Of a stretch of DNA of 57,277 nucleotides, positions 17,220 through 27,111 are shown piece by piece; position 1 is the first letter of the stretch; each line of letters starts with the position of its first letter. Below the pieces are notes generated by a model that was given only the letters and a program-made list of their open reading frames with translations, did no database searches and was not told where the DNA came from. The DNA is taken from the NCBI RefSeq assembly GCF_003048255.1, contig NZ_CP028489.1:1-57277 (forward strand), written 5' to 3'. This stretch comes from Yersinia massiliensis (GTDB lineage: Bacteria; Pseudomonadota; Gammaproteobacteria; Enterobacterales; Enterobacteriaceae). The translations under genes and the position numbers were made by a program.

Positions 17220-18284
17220 TTAAATGTTAAATACTTGTTGAATTAAACTGTACATGACAAAGAAGATTCCGACGGTGCAACCGGCACCAAAAATCATACT
17301 TGCAACTTTAATGACTGCTGTTTTTCTTTCTACTCTCGATATTGTATTTTCAAGTTGACGTTCACCAAAACGCTCTAATGAACCCTCTTTATTAGCGGTT
17401 TCAAAAAGGCTCTGCATTTTAATAATTGCGTCTTCACTTGGAAATTCAAAGTTAGAAATATCTAATGCTAGCCCTAAATTTTCTTCCCCATCAGTTAAAC
17501 CTGATATTGCACCATTAACCCTTTCTATCAACCAATCAGAATCAGACATGTTCCGTATTTTAATCAGTGAATCTTTTAGTGGTATTCCAGCTGACAACAT
17601 CGCGTCTACATTGATAATAAATGTTGCGCCATGCATTTCTTTATATAGAGAATACGGAACAAACTTATCGGCATGAAATCGTGAGTTGCCCGTCCACCTG
17701 TCTAATGAATGATAAATAAGATATCCCACTATCAAACAAACGGCGATTAACGCCCACCAATAACCACTGATAAACATATAGAAATAATAAACAAATTTCT
17801 GTGTGGTACTCCATCTAAATAAAGGCACCGCTTCGAGCAACGTTGGTACAAGCAGTGAGCAAGCAAAAGCCAGTAAAACAAAAGAAAGTAAAAACATGTA
17901 GATACTGGTAAAAAAAGCACCCTTGATAGTTTTTTTAATTCTTTCCGCAGATCTTGCTATCTTAGTTGCTTTTTGAAAACCATCCCAAGGCCGTCCAGCT
18001 GCATCACAAGCATCTATGACACTCAACTCTTGTTCGGGTATCCATCCTCTTAAGGATTCACCTAGTGTTAAGCCAAGTTTAAATTTCTCCTCCCATTCCC
18101 TTAAAATATCAGCCATCGGGCTATTGGGGTTTTTCCCTCGGCGGGTATAGTTAACAATCATATTCTTGAATGTTTTATCAATAGATTGACCATCTACAAG
18201 ATATTGTCTGAAGTTATCATAAATATCCTCTCGGTCATTAACATTGAACGTCATTTTATAAAGAGCACGATTAAACTTATTCAT
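17220..18284 (-). CDS. pilR: PilR inner-membrane platform protein (GspF family)
   Basis: 354 residues with two similar cytoplasmic halves separated by paired hydrophobic helices (about 120-145 and 165-190) and a C-terminal helix (about 325-345), the GspF/PilC layout. It anchors the assembly ATPase under the pilus. It overlaps the end of pilQ by 8 bases, indicating coupled translation. Confidence 0.85.
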   Translation of the reverse strand: MNKFNRALYKMTFNVNDREDIYDNFRQYLVDGQSIDKTFKNMIVNYTRRGKNPNSPMADILREWEEKFKLGLTLGESLRGWIPEQELSVIDACDAAGRPWDGFQKATKIARSAERIKKTIKGAFFTSIYMFLLSFVLLAFACSLLVPTLLEAVPLFRWSTTQKFVYYFYMFISGYWWALIAVCLIVGYLIYHSLDRWTGNSRFHADKFVPYSLYKEMHGATFIINVDAMLSAGIPLKDSLIKIRNMSDSDWLIERVNGAISGLTDGEENLGLALDISNFEFPSEDAIIKMQSLFETANKEGSLERFGERQLENTISRVERKTAVIKVASMIFGAGCTVGIFFVMYSLIQQVFNI

Positions 18285-19809
18285 TTATCTTCTCTCTATT
18301 CATTTTGGCTGCGGCTCTAACTTCATCAGTAAAAATGAGATAGTCGCGATCCAAATTACAAACGTCTTTATGACTTAAAACAGGATCAATTTCACCGTTA
18401 TTAATTAAACGAAGAGTATTAGTACATAACGTGGCCCCACCATTTATATACCAATGTTCATAAGCCTTTATTTTCCCCTGGCTATGATAAATATCCATAA
18501 AGTTTGCATCGACTTCAATGACTTCAAATATACCCACACGGCCTTTTACTCCAGCCCCTGAGCATTCAGAACATCCTTGAGGGTTTTTCAAATAAATACT
18601 GTCAATATCACAGTGTTTATCAATAATCTTTTTAATTACTGGTGCAACCGATTTGCTGCTATCCGTGTACTTTTGTTTACATGAGGGACACAGCTTTGGA
18701 GCTAGTCGTTGACCAACCAGGCAGGTAATCAATGACGCATCAGTAATCAAATCACTTTGTACATTAAGACTTTTTAACCGAGAAATAGTATCAATAGGAA
18801 ATGTGGTATGGATTGTTGTCAGTACATTGTGGCCGGTTTGAGCCGCTTCAATAGCTGCTGAAGCCGAAAGGGGATCACGAACTTCACCAATCAGTATCCA
18901 GTTTAAATCCAGGCGCATCATGCTTTTAATTGCTTCCCACCACTCCTCTCCCGTTCCAAGTGACGTTTGAACAGCACCTTTAATCGGGGATTCCACAGGG
19001 TTCTCCACCGTTAAAAGGTGTATCCCTGGATCTCGACTGGTGAGCAGTTCACAAACAACCTGAGCCAGGGTACTTTTCCCCGATCCCATAGGGCCGGTTA
19101 GAAATATCACTCCGGTAGGCTTTGCTATAGCCCGCTCCAACGTTTCTATTTCAGTGTCAGTTAAACCCAGCTGTTCCATTGACAGAATTTCATTTCGTCG
19201 AGAGATAAGACGAATAACAGCAACCATCCCCCCATCAGCAACAGGCCGACTGGCAAAGCGCCCCCCACTTAACCCCAATGGCTGTACAAAATCCTCGCTA
19301 ACTTTCGCCCCACAAGGTTCTTGGTAGGAAATTGACTGATGACTCCGGTCTTCGCACCGTGTATTGAAGAGAGAGTTAATATATGACTTACCATCTTCTG
19401 GCGTTAACTCTTTATAGAATCTTAGCTTCCCATCGACTCTAAAAAAGACATTGCATAACTTACTGCGTAAACGAAAATGTATATCGGACGATCTCGCGTC
19501 TGTTGCCGCCGAAAAAATTTCAAATATTTTACCGTGAATAATATTTAACTGTTCTTGAGTTGTTACCCCACTTTGCTGATTTAGCTCTACAATCTCAGCG
19601 ATATTGGAGGGAACTAATTTAAATTCTGTGTTTGTTTTTTTTAGTTGCCGCTCATAATCCATGACTTCAGCAGAGTTAATTAAGTGGCTTGATACCCTTA
19701 ATTCAATATTGCCTAAGTCTGTTTTTACCAGACACATTGCATCTTTTAATTTTGCTGGCAAATGATAATCAGCAACACCATCAATACCGGATAAATTTAA
19801 AACTTTCAT
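18277..19809 (-). CDS. pilQ: PilQ pilus assembly ATPase (GspE/PilB family)
   Basis: 510 residues (R64 PilQ about 519). Walker A is 'LTGPMGSGKSTLAQV'; Asp and His boxes are 'NWILIGEVRDPLSASAAIEAAQTGHNVLTTIHTTF'-type segments. A zinc-binding tetracysteine loop, CPSCK then CSECSG, lies near the C-terminus, as in GspE enzymes. It powers pilin polymerisation. Its ATG overlaps the pilP stop (ATGA). The name follows R64 usage; it is not the secretin PilQ of Pseudomonas. Confidence 0.9.
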   Translation of the reverse strand: MKVLNLSGIDGVADYHLPAKLKDAMCLVKTDLGNIELRVSSHLINSAEVMDYERQLKKTNTEFKLVPSNIAEIVELNQQSGVTTQEQLNIIHGKIFEIFSAATDARSSDIHFRLRSKLCNVFFRVDGKLRFYKELTPEDGKSYINSLFNTRCEDRSHQSISYQEPCGAKVSEDFVQPLGLSGGRFASRPVADGGMVAVIRLISRRNEILSMEQLGLTDTEIETLERAIAKPTGVIFLTGPMGSGKSTLAQVVCELLTSRDPGIHLLTVENPVESPIKGAVQTSLGTGEEWWEAIKSMMRLDLNWILIGEVRDPLSASAAIEAAQTGHNVLTTIHTTFPIDTISRLKSLNVQSDLITDASLITCLVGQRLAPKLCPSCKQKYTDSSKSVAPVIKKIIDKHCDIDSIYLKNPQGCSECSGAGVKGRVGIFEVIEVDANFMDIYHSQGKIKAYEHWYINGGATLCTNTLRLINNGEIDPVLSHKDVCNLDRDYLIFTDEVRAAAKMNREKINE

Positions 19810-20249
19810 GAGCCAACCTCACTAAGAATAAAGGACGTCCCCGCCGCATCAGAAATACTCACTTCATCAAGAGTTACTTTTGTTAGTTTATATCCCCCTG
19901 GTATAGAGTCGCCTTTCTTCTTGGTCATTTCTGTACCATTAGATAAAACCAATCTCACCGATAGACCACTGCCATTACCCACAATTTTAATGACTTGTGG
20001 TAAGAGTATCTTTTGTGCGGAGTTAACCCCTGGTGCAACACTCCCGACAATCGGCATTGTTCCACCGCTTTTATCTTTAGCCTCCTGAAACGCAGCTAAG
20101 GCTTTGAGGTAAGTAGTTTGGCTTTGCAATACATCTAAATCCCAAACTGATTTAACTTCACTTATTTCATTTGCACTGACAGAACAAGAGATGATTATAG
20201 ATAGCAATAGAAAATAAACTCTATCCTTTATTAGCTTACTTTTTACCAT
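19806..20249 (-). CDS. pilP: PilP pilus biogenesis protein
   Basis: 147 residues from an ATG with AAGGGG upstream, nested 14 bases into the pilO end. Signal peptide (hydrophobic 10-24), then a short periplasmic domain with 'NGSGLSVRLVLSNGTEMTKK' as in PilP proteins of R64-like loci, which connect inner-membrane and secretin components. A longer in-frame start at 20294 is less likely. Confidence 0.78.
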   Translation of the reverse strand: MVKSKLIKDRVYFLLLSIIISCSVSANEISEVKSVWDLDVLQSQTTYLKALAAFQEAKDKSGGTMPIVGSVAPGVNSAQKILLPQVIKIVGNGSGLSVRLVLSNGTEMTKKKGDSIPGGYKLTKVTLDEVSISDAAGTSFILSEVGS

Positions 20250-21570
20250 AATAAATAACCCCTTTAACCTTATATAAAATTTCAGATGTATCATTGTTAA
20301 TGACGTATATGATGTTTGTAACTCTCATGCCGCTTAAATTGTTCTGTTTAAATATATCTCGCGGTGGATACATCGAATCATAAGAGAAATATATTTCTCT
20401 CCAGTCAGGTAAGGGTAGTTCCACCCCTTGATCATCAAACTTTTTTTCAGGGGATGGCGCATCAGTTAAAGTGAACTCAATATTATTTCGCTGAAGTAGC
20501 GTAACAAACTTATTCAACTGCTCACTCATCGATGCAACTGGATCATCACCATCAGGCTTGTTATCTAACGCCAGAGAAAATCCCGCGACAGAGGGTTGTT
20601 TCATGTTAAATGACGGGGTGGTATTAAATAACTTTTCGACCTTTTCTTTAAACTCTGTACTACCCACTGAAGAACCATCTAGCCTTTCATAGAGAGCGTC
20701 CATACTGTTATGGCTACAATCAAGTGTGACAGGCTTACGGCCAGCTAAAGACAAAGGAATCGCTGGAAGTTTGCTATCACACGTTTTGATGAAGTTTTGA
20801 ATAGACGCTTGTGTTACCCACGGATGTTTTAAACTGTCCAGACTGGCTTTATATCTGGCCTCTTCGTTAATCTTTTCCGCTCTCTTTCTGGCTTCTACTC
20901 TTTCAAGCCTTTCCTCTTCGGCTTTCGCTTCGAGATACACATTGACTAAATAAATGGCAAACAACGCAGCGATAAATAAGGCAATAAAGAAGTAGATCTG
21001 CTTTTTGGTTAATCCCCATGTTAACAGTTTCAGCTTATATTCTTTCTTCATATTTTTAGCCGCTAAAATTTCACTTAACGAAATTTCAGACGTTACCCAA
21101 AAGAATTTTTTCGCGTCACCGTATATGTGGAAATCACCTTCTGCTAATGCCAGTCGAGATTTAAGGTCATTAACCTCTTGCTCAACTTCATCTTCCATTA
21201 TTATCTTATCTGTTGCAGGGAATATAATTCCATCTGATGTGGCAATAATAATATATTCATTATTACTTGCATCATCGGGGGCAACAGGAAATACACCAAT
21301 CCAGCGACCAGGTAACAGAGAGACAAGTGAAATTGAAAATGAATACTTCCCTTTCAATGGAATGTCTGTTTGTGGCGCAAAACCGGCTTGGACTGATTCC
21401 GTCTGTCTTATTGCAACAACATCAAGTTTTTCCTCTTTGCCTATTCGCTTCACTTCCTTCATAAAGTTTCTGCCGCCAGTAATGCTTCTCCATTCCAGCC
21501 CGACGACAAATTGTCTATTGTTATAAGTTACTACCCGTATCTTTTTCCTTTCCTTCGTTTCAGTAGCCAT
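20236..21570 (-). CDS. pilO: PilO inner-membrane pilus assembly protein
   Basis: 444 residues. It has an N-terminal cytoplasmic domain, one membrane helix at about 190-212, then a coiled, charged stretch ('ERLERVEARKRAEKINEEAR') and a periplasmic domain. Layout and position between pilN and pilP match R64 PilO (bitopic, about 430). It contains a perfect KorB operator inside the coding sequence, read as Ile-Leu-Ala-Ala-Lys, so the IncP repressor may control the pilus genes. Confidence 0.83.
   Translation of the reverse strand: MATETKERKKIRVVTYNNRQFVVGLEWRSITGGRNFMKEVKRIGKEEKLDVVAIRQTESVQAGFAPQTDIPLKGKYSFSISLVSLLPGRWIGVFPVAPDDASNNEYIIIATSDGIIFPATDKIIMEDEVEQEVNDLKSRLALAEGDFHIYGDAKKFFWVTSEISLSEILAAKNMKKEYKLKLLTWGLTKKQIYFFIALFIAALFAIYLVNVYLEAKAEEERLERVEARKRAEKINEEARYKASLDSLKHPWVTQASIQNFIKTCDSKLPAIPLSLAGRKPVTLDCSHNSMDALYERLDGSSVGSTEFKEKVEKLFNTTPSFNMKQPSVAGFSLALDNKPDGDDPVASMSEQLNKFVTLLQRNNIEFTLTDAPSPEKKFDDQGVELPLPDWREIYFSYDSMYPPRDIFKQNNLSGMRVTNIIYVINNDTSEILYKVKGVIYYGKK
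21055..21067. promoter_or_regulatory. KorB operator (OB) inside pilO
   Basis: Perfect TTTAGCSGCTAAA palindrome, the known IncP KorB-binding site. It lies within pilO coding sequence, where it encodes LAAK. It extends the Kor regulon into the pilus block. KorB can act at a distance by sliding on DNA, so a gene-internal site can still repress. Confidence 0.8.
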
Positions 21571-21579
21571 AAATACTCC

Positions 21580-23289
21580 TTAGCGAAGAATAGGCGTAAT
21601 AGTAATGACGAAAGACTGTTTCTTATCACTGCCTGACATGTTACCGCCCATAATGATATTATTTGGATCACCCATGCCCTGCTTACTGCCATCCTTCACA
21701 ATCTGTTCAAAGCCACTCATGAGGATTGTTTCACCTGGTTTCAACCAAATCCGTTGTGGAATAGAACTGGAATCAGAATCCGGCCCTTCAATACTTAATT
21801 TTTTATCTGCGGTATCTATTTTCCTTAATTTATTCAATGACGTTATATCTAACATCATTGTCAACATCATCTTTTCATTATCATTTAATATTTTTGGTAA
21901 TATAACAATATTGGTACCAGTGGTTATTTGTCCTGGTTCTAATGACTGAACCGGCTCAGACGAATTACCACTACCAATTGATGTTATAGATGAACGCTGT
22001 AAATAAGTGGTTTGTTTACCGATTAATAAGCCAGCTGTAGCCAAGTTTGTGGTCATTAAATTAAGCGTTTTTGTATCTGTTACATTAGCTTGTTTTGACA
22101 ATGCTTGAAGCATGAACTGAGAACCGGCAAATTGAGCTGCTTTACCGGTAGCAGTATCTAAAATTTCAAAACTCCCATTCGCCAAATCGGTACTTAATCC
22201 TGATGAGCTGGCAAGGTTTATACCATATTTTCCTGACAGGGATTTAAAGATAATATCCCAATCAATTCCAACATTATCAGAAACTTCAGATGTAATAGTG
22301 TAAATGACAACTTTAAATAAAACCTGTTTGGAAAGTTTACTGTTCTCATCTTGCAGATACTCACCAATATTACGCACCACGTTGGGAACATCGGTTACAA
22401 CAACGACACCAGAGGTTTGATTTATGCTTACTCGCCCTACTCCTGGCGTTAACATACTTTCAACCGTTTTTTGAATGTCTCCATAGATATCATTCGACAT
22501 TTCAGTTGTTTGCAGTGTGCTAGAGCCGCTAGTACCAGATATCCCACTTGACGAGTTATTACTGCTACCGGAATTTCCGCTTTGGGTTGATAAGCCGCTT
22601 TTTTGTTGGTTTTCTAGCGAGTATTTGGCGTTTGTTGTATCGATATCAAATCGCTTAGTTTGGAGATAGAAAATAGTGATTTCACCGTTTTCATATCGCC
22701 ACGACACGCCAAGGCGAGAAGTGACAATATCGAGTAGACGTGCCACGTTGCCAGAGAATGCCACATCTGTAATTTTACGGGCTACACCGCCGCTATAAGC
22801 CACGCTACCATTGTTACCTGGTTGCATGGTTCCCAACGTCTGTAGTGGAACCATGCCGTTAGCTTCAGGGGGAACAATCGGAGCTGGAACGCTGCTCATT
22901 TGATTGGTTGGCCGTCCACCGCCTCCAGTGCTGCTATTGCCTGATAACATAGCGGCTGCATCAGGTGAAATTCGAACTGGAATATTGCACTGCTGCGTAA
23001 CGTCCTGGCCGAACTGATACACATCTTGAGGCCGTACTGGTTTATAAGTGATCACGCAATTAATCATTGCTGCCGGAATATCTGCTGTTGCTGACTTAAT
23101 CGGAATAGGGTTAATCCATTGCTCATCATGGATTTTAACTGGCGGTCTAACAGTTGCCGTTTCTGCAATCATATTGCTGACTTTTTCAGAATCTGACTGC
23201 GCGGAATCTATTACTTTATTAATACGGCCAATTGAGCAACCAGAAAGCAGCGCCGCCATGACACAAGCAGTTATTAATTTAATTTTCAT
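21580..23289 (-). CDS. pilN: PilN outer-membrane secretin lipoprotein
   Basis: 569 residues (R64 PilN about 560). The lipobox is 'LLSGCSIG' at about residues 15-21. An N-terminal domain with 'CVITYKPVRPQDVYQFGQDV', a Ser/Gly-rich linker (about 230-260), and a C-terminal secretin core with 'VSINQTSGVVVVTDVPNVV' and final 'SFVITITPILR'. It forms the outer-membrane channel for the pilus. It is followed closely by pilO. Confidence 0.9.
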   Translation of the reverse strand: MKIKLITACVMAALLSGCSIGRINKVIDSAQSDSEKVSNMIAETATVRPPVKIHDEQWINPIPIKSATADIPAAMINCVITYKPVRPQDVYQFGQDVTQQCNIPVRISPDAAAMLSGNSSTGGGGRPTNQMSSVPAPIVPPEANGMVPLQTLGTMQPGNNGSVAYSGGVARKITDVAFSGNVARLLDIVTSRLGVSWRYENGEITIFYLQTKRFDIDTTNAKYSLENQQKSGLSTQSGNSGSSNNSSSGISGTSGSSTLQTTEMSNDIYGDIQKTVESMLTPGVGRVSINQTSGVVVVTDVPNVVRNIGEYLQDENSKLSKQVLFKVVIYTITSEVSDNVGIDWDIIFKSLSGKYGINLASSSGLSTDLANGSFEILDTATGKAAQFAGSQFMLQALSKQANVTDTKTLNLMTTNLATAGLLIGKQTTYLQRSSITSIGSGNSSEPVQSLEPGQITTGTNIVILPKILNDNEKMMLTMMLDITSLNKLRKIDTADKKLSIEGPDSDSSSIPQRIWLKPGETILMSGFEQIVKDGSKQGMGDPNNIIMGGNMSGSDKKQSFVITITPILR

Positions 23290-23301
23290 ATGTCGCCCAA
23301 A

Positions 23302-24234
23302 TTATTTTTTATTTTCGCTAGCATCGCTAACAATGATTAAACATTGTGTTTTATACACATCAATAAATAACGGGGAATTTGCTTTTTTATACAAATTAAA
23401 AAGCTGGGTTACTGCATCAAGATATTCGCCTCTGAATGTTAAAGCTGAGTCTATCGAATAATCCTTTGAAGAGTTCCAGTTTATAGTCCACTTGCCTATA
23501 ATGTTACATGGCACTTCACCACTCCATTTTAGAAGTGTACTGTGTAGCGTTAATCCCACATTGGCATTCCATATTTTTAGTGGCGGTATTATTTTTTCTG
23601 GAGTCGGTTTGCTAATAGCACTCTTGCTATTAAATGGGTTCTTGTTATCGTTCTGAACGGCAACTGAGGTTGTGGTCATCGGAACATTTGGTGTAATCAA
23701 TGTAGTTTGCTTGTTTTTTTCATTTTGTGAATAAACAAATGAAATTCTCTTTAATGACCAGTTCACATAACCGTTAATATTATTCTCAGCTAAAACCCTT
23801 TGTAGAATATTCAACCATAGGTCATTTCCTACCCATTTGAATTTCTTATTTTTAAAATCTTTATCTATGTCGCCTGAGATTGATATTGTCCATCCAGTAG
23901 GCGCTATTTTTCGTATTGCGTCATAGAACGACTGATTATCAGCTCCTCCACCTCTGAATTCAATTGGGGAGGGTATCCCACTTTGAATTATGTTGTTGAG
24001 AGCGACAAGTTGTATGGTCGGTTTTTTAGGTGGTTCTACAATCTGCGGAGAGGATGATGAGGCCGATAGTAGGCGACTTGGTGTATTGCTGCTCACTAAT
24101 ATAGGGCGTTCAATTTGAATACTTGATATATAGTCATCGCTTATACGATAAATATCATCACTGCCATCATCAGCGTATACTGATGATGAAATAATGATTG
24201 CTACCATGATAAATAATAGGTTTTCTCTTTGCAT
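23302..24234 (-). CDS. pilL: PilL-like pilus protein with TcpQ-type domain
   Basis: 310 residues with a signal peptide (5-21). Two similar periplasmic segments are visible: 'FYDAIRKIAPTGWTISISG...LWLNILQRVLAENN' and a C-terminal 'LTLHSTLLKWSGEVPCNIIGKWTINWNSS...'. Both are TcpQ-like folds that assist secretin assembly. It is the first structural gene of the pil operon, before pilN, as in R64-type loci. Confidence 0.72.
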   Translation of the reverse strand: MQRENLLFIMVAIIISSSVYADDGSDDIYRISDDYISSIQIERPILVSSNTPSRLLSASSSSPQIVEPPKKPTIQLVALNNIIQSGIPSPIEFRGGGADNQSFYDAIRKIAPTGWTISISGDIDKDFKNKKFKWVGNDLWLNILQRVLAENNINGYVNWSLKRISFVYSQNEKNKQTTLITPNVPMTTTSVAVQNDNKNPFNSKSAISKPTPEKIIPPLKIWNANVGLTLHSTLLKWSGEVPCNIIGKWTINWNSSKDYSIDSALTFRGEYLDAVTQLFNLYKKANSPLFIDVYKTQCLIIVSDASENKK

Positions 24235-24256
24235 TTTGTCTGCCTTTTTAATGCTA

Positions 24257-24736
24257 TTAGCTAGATAATGTTTGCTGTGTAGCTGGTAAATGATGAGTTT
24301 TAATTAATGAATTTTGTTCATAACTATCTGGTATCTGCGTTATCAACTTAATAAATAAAGCGCAGCGTAATTTTTTATCTGGGATAGTAGCTATTTCATC
24401 GACTTCTTCATTTCTTTGACTACTACATTCAGACCTATTCATTAGTTGGTGTATTAGTGATAATGGAATTGGTTTTGGTTCTGTTCCGAACTTAACAAAG
24501 TAATTTACGCCAAGTGTTGAACTTATTGTTGTTGTATGTATTGACTCAATGTCAAACTCTACAAATAAATATGTAGGAAACATCGGTTCATTTACAAGGC
24601 GTATAGTTCCGCTGTCAGATCTAACTTTTTCCACCTGTATACTTGGGCTAAAACTATTAACGCCCAATCTATCTAAACCAAATTGAACTCTTTTAACCTG
24701 TCCATATTTGTATGATAACAGATACCAGCTTTTCAT
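24257..24736 (-). CDS. NusG/RfaH-like transcription antiterminator (ActX type)
   Basis: 159 residues from 'MKSWYLLSYKYGQ', the size of RfaH (162). The NusG N-terminal fold is recognisable: 'SWYLLSYKYGQVKRVQFGL' and 'EPMFPTYLFVEFDIE'. The C-terminal KOW part is weakly conserved. Plasmid RfaH paralogues (ActX/TaxB types) promote full transcription of long transfer operons. It sits exactly between the trb block and the 14-kb pil block on the same strand, where antitermination would help. No obvious ops element was found by eye. An in-frame start at 24811 is less likely. Confidence 0.75.
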   Translation of the reverse strand: MKSWYLLSYKYGQVKRVQFGLDRLGVNSFSPSIQVEKVRSDSGTIRLVNEPMFPTYLFVEFDIESIHTTTISSTLGVNYFVKFGTEPKPIPLSLIHQLMNRSECSSQRNEEVDEIATIPDKKLRCALFIKLITQIPDSYEQNSLIKTHHLPATQQTLSS

Positions 24737-24854
24737 TTTTAAATGCCTTTCTATCAATTGGGCAAGCTCCGCCAAAATCACGCCAGAATTGGGGATTTTG
24801 TGAGTTAGCAAATTTTAACTACATTTAACCGTTTAAAACTGAGTGATACCTGTA

Positions 24855-25475
24855 TTAATTATTTCCCATTTTGGGAGCAAATACGGAAGCAAGCGCTTGA
24901 GCTGCTGCCGGATTGTATTTTTTTTCAATATTACTAATCGATTTAACTTCAATTGTTTTCTTAACAATTTCACTTTGTGGTTTGGCTACAGTCGTAATTC
25001 TGCTAGCAATCCTCGCAGGGGCCGCTCCAGGAGTCGTAACCGTATAAGTTACAAATCGCGCTTCAAGCCAATCTCCCCATTTAGTTGCTTTCTGTATCAG
25101 GTCAGCACGATATGGCGCATTAAACTTTGGTGTTCGGGAATGATAATTGGCGGCTCTTGTCCATATATCTCCCTTGTCATTCATAAGATGGCCACGCAAC
25201 CTCCAGGCAGCAAGATCATATGAATAACACCCCGCTTGAGCGACATCTTCTGCGGTAATTCCATACTTGCTTAATTCTTTTAAATACTGAGTATTAAACT
25301 GTAATGGGCCAACATCGTGAGTACCGTTGGTATTTTTGACCCATTGCCCTGGCTTACCGCCTTCTTTTTCAGCGATACCAAGTACAATGTTGGCCGGTAC
25401 CTCGTACTTTAATGCAGAGGTAATTGAACAAACAACGCGCTCATGTAATTGAGGTGGTAGATCAAGGAAAACCAT
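24855..25475 (-). CDS. trbN: TrbN-like lytic transglycosylase
   Basis: 206 residues from the ATG with AGGAG 8 bases upstream. Catalytic motif 'IVLGIAEKEGGKPGQW' and then 'DVGPLQFNTQYLKEL', as in TrbN/SLT domains; no signal peptide is evident. It opens the peptidoglycan for the conjugation channel. RP4 TrbN is about 211 residues; in RP4 trbM lies between trbL and trbN, but here trbN follows trbL directly and a TrbM-like gene lies at 10867-11166. Confidence 0.75.
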   Translation of the reverse strand: MVFLDLPPQLHERVVCSITSALKYEVPANIVLGIAEKEGGKPGQWVKNTNGTHDVGPLQFNTQYLKELSKYGITAEDVAQAGCYSYDLAAWRLRGHLMNDKGDIWTRAANYHSRTPKFNAPYRADLIQKATKWGDWLEARFVTYTVTTPGAAPARIASRITTVAKPQSEIVKKTIEVKSISNIEKKYNPAAAQALASVFAPKMGNN

Positions 25476-25527
25476 AGTTATTCTCCTGCTGATGTATTTG
25501 TTGTGTTCATAATTAAGCTCCTGCCCA

Positions 25528-26892
25528 TCATTTTTTATTAACAAATTGATCAATCATTTCTTCATCGGTTTCTGGTGTAGAAGCGCTATTTCCTGCATTG
25601 TTTCCAGCCCCTAGACCATCACCATCAAATTGACTGTTATCATTTCCATTATTCATTCCACTACTTTCACGGATCGAGTCAGCCATTTTTCCACCAGTGG
25701 TTTCAGAGACTCTTTCCTGAATTGAGTCTTTTATTGCTCCAGCTTTTTCTTGAGCAACATCACGGGCAGCATCGACAAGACTTGATCCCATCGACTTAGC
25801 AAAACCCCCCGCCCTTCCCATTGCTTCTGAAAGACTTCCACCTGAAGAGCTACGTCCTTCACCACCAGGGCTGCTGCCAGCGTCCATGCTTTGCTGCGCT
25901 GATTCAAATGCTGCCTGAAGCGCTGACACTCCACCTGCGGCGCTTGTTGCTCCACTGATTGCGGCGGCACCTGCGGCACCTGCTGTAGCTGCGGCCATAC
26001 CTGCTGCCCCAAGGGCCGCCCCCATACCGAACGCCAATGAACCGCCTCCAGAACCGGCTCCGACAATTCCTGCAAACATTGGTGGTAATTGAGCAACTAA
26101 CATTAATAGAACGAAGGAAGCAACGAGCATAACCAACAATTCTTTAAGGGCCATATCATCACCCATCGCCGCGTAATACTGGTCAATAAATGATTGCCCA
26201 ATACCGACTAAGAGGATCATGACGAAAGTCTGTATACCTACCCCGAGTACTTGCTTGTAATACGCTATGGCAATATCTTGAGTCCAATGGCCACCGCCGA
26301 ATCCAAGAATAAAAACGCCAGCGTAAGCTAAGAGCCAGCCGGTAATTAGCATTAAGAGCATGTTGATTGCGACTAGGGCCAACATGCATAAAATAACGGT
26401 TGCAACCAACAGTCCAACAGTGGAGTCAGCCGGTGACCATATAGATGATTTATCAACCACTTTTCCGGCAATATCGAAACCAATATCTACAATGCCTGAC
26501 GGTGATAAAGCATTACTTAAACCAGAAGCGTTAGCCGCTATTTGGCGGCAGGTATTAATGATTGAAATAGCAATGGCTGGGCCATTAACTAATATCCATA
26601 AAAAGAAACCGGTGGCGGCTAGAAAACGTATTGTTTCCGCAAAGAACTCTTGAATATCCGATTTCTTTAATACCATCATGCCGTAAGTCCATACCATGCT
26701 AAGAAGGGTTAGTCCCCAAAATAGCCACAGACCATAGCTCACTATGCGATCTCCCCATCCGGAGGCCGTATTAGCGAAACGTTCTAATATGTCATCAAGT
26801 AAGCCAGCACTATTAATGCCGGTGCCAGCTTGCGCCTGAACAGCCACAATCAGGAGCACTACAGCTAATACGGACAGAGAGATCTTTTTCAT
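25528..26892 (-). CDS. trbL: TrbL (VirB6-like) inner-membrane channel protein
   Basis: 454 residues from 'MKKISLSVLAVVLL'; the in-frame start at 26955 would overlap trbK. Signal peptide, then five to six hydrophobic helices (about 30-275), an Ala/Gly-rich helix ('GMGAALGAAGMAAATAGAAGAAA') and a long hydrophilic C-terminal tail rich in Ser, Gly and Asn. Typical P-type T4SS TrbL. It lies 4 bases after trbK. Confidence 0.9.
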   Translation of the reverse strand: MKKISLSVLAVVLLIVAVQAQAGTGINSAGLLDDILERFANTASGWGDRIVSYGLWLFWGLTLLSMVWTYGMMVLKKSDIQEFFAETIRFLAATGFFLWILVNGPAIAISIINTCRQIAANASGLSNALSPSGIVDIGFDIAGKVVDKSSIWSPADSTVGLLVATVILCMLALVAINMLLMLITGWLLAYAGVFILGFGGGHWTQDIAIAYYKQVLGVGIQTFVMILLVGIGQSFIDQYYAAMGDDMALKELLVMLVASFVLLMLVAQLPPMFAGIVGAGSGGGSLAFGMGAALGAAGMAAATAGAAGAAAISGATSAAGGVSALQAAFESAQQSMDAGSSPGGEGRSSSGGSLSEAMGRAGGFAKSMGSSLVDAARDVAQEKAGAIKDSIQERVSETTGGKMADSIRESSGMNNGNDNSQFDGDGLGAGNNAGNSASTPETDEEMIDQFVNKK

Positions 26893-26896
26893 GGCG

Positions 26897-27097
26897 TTAC
26901 CACTTTTTATCAGGACTTTTTTCGAAATTACCAGTTCTAAAACAGTCACTAGCAATCGCCTGTTGTTCAGCTTTTGTTAACTCATTTTTGTTTTCACATG
27001 GCTGTTTTTCTGTTGCAACTGTTGGGTTGTCGCAGCCAACTAGAAAACCAACAACTGAGATTGTTAACGCCAGAAAAAGATGTTTTTTCATTTTCAT
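26897..27097 (-). CDS. trbK: TrbK entry-exclusion lipoprotein
   Basis: 66 residues, ATG with AGGAG 5 bases upstream. Lipobox 'FLVGCDNP' after a hydrophobic leader. The mature part ends 'CFRTGNFEKSPDKKW'. In RP4 TrbK sits between trbJ and trbL, as here, and blocks further entry of related plasmids. The C-terminal tail is shared with the protein at 9210-9410 and with the TrbJ C-terminus. Confidence 0.82.
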   Translation of the reverse strand: MKMKKHLFLALTISVVGFLVGCDNPTVATEKQPCENKNELTKAEQQAIASDCFRTGNFEKSPDKKW

Positions 27098-27111
27098 GCG
27101 ATCTCCTATGA

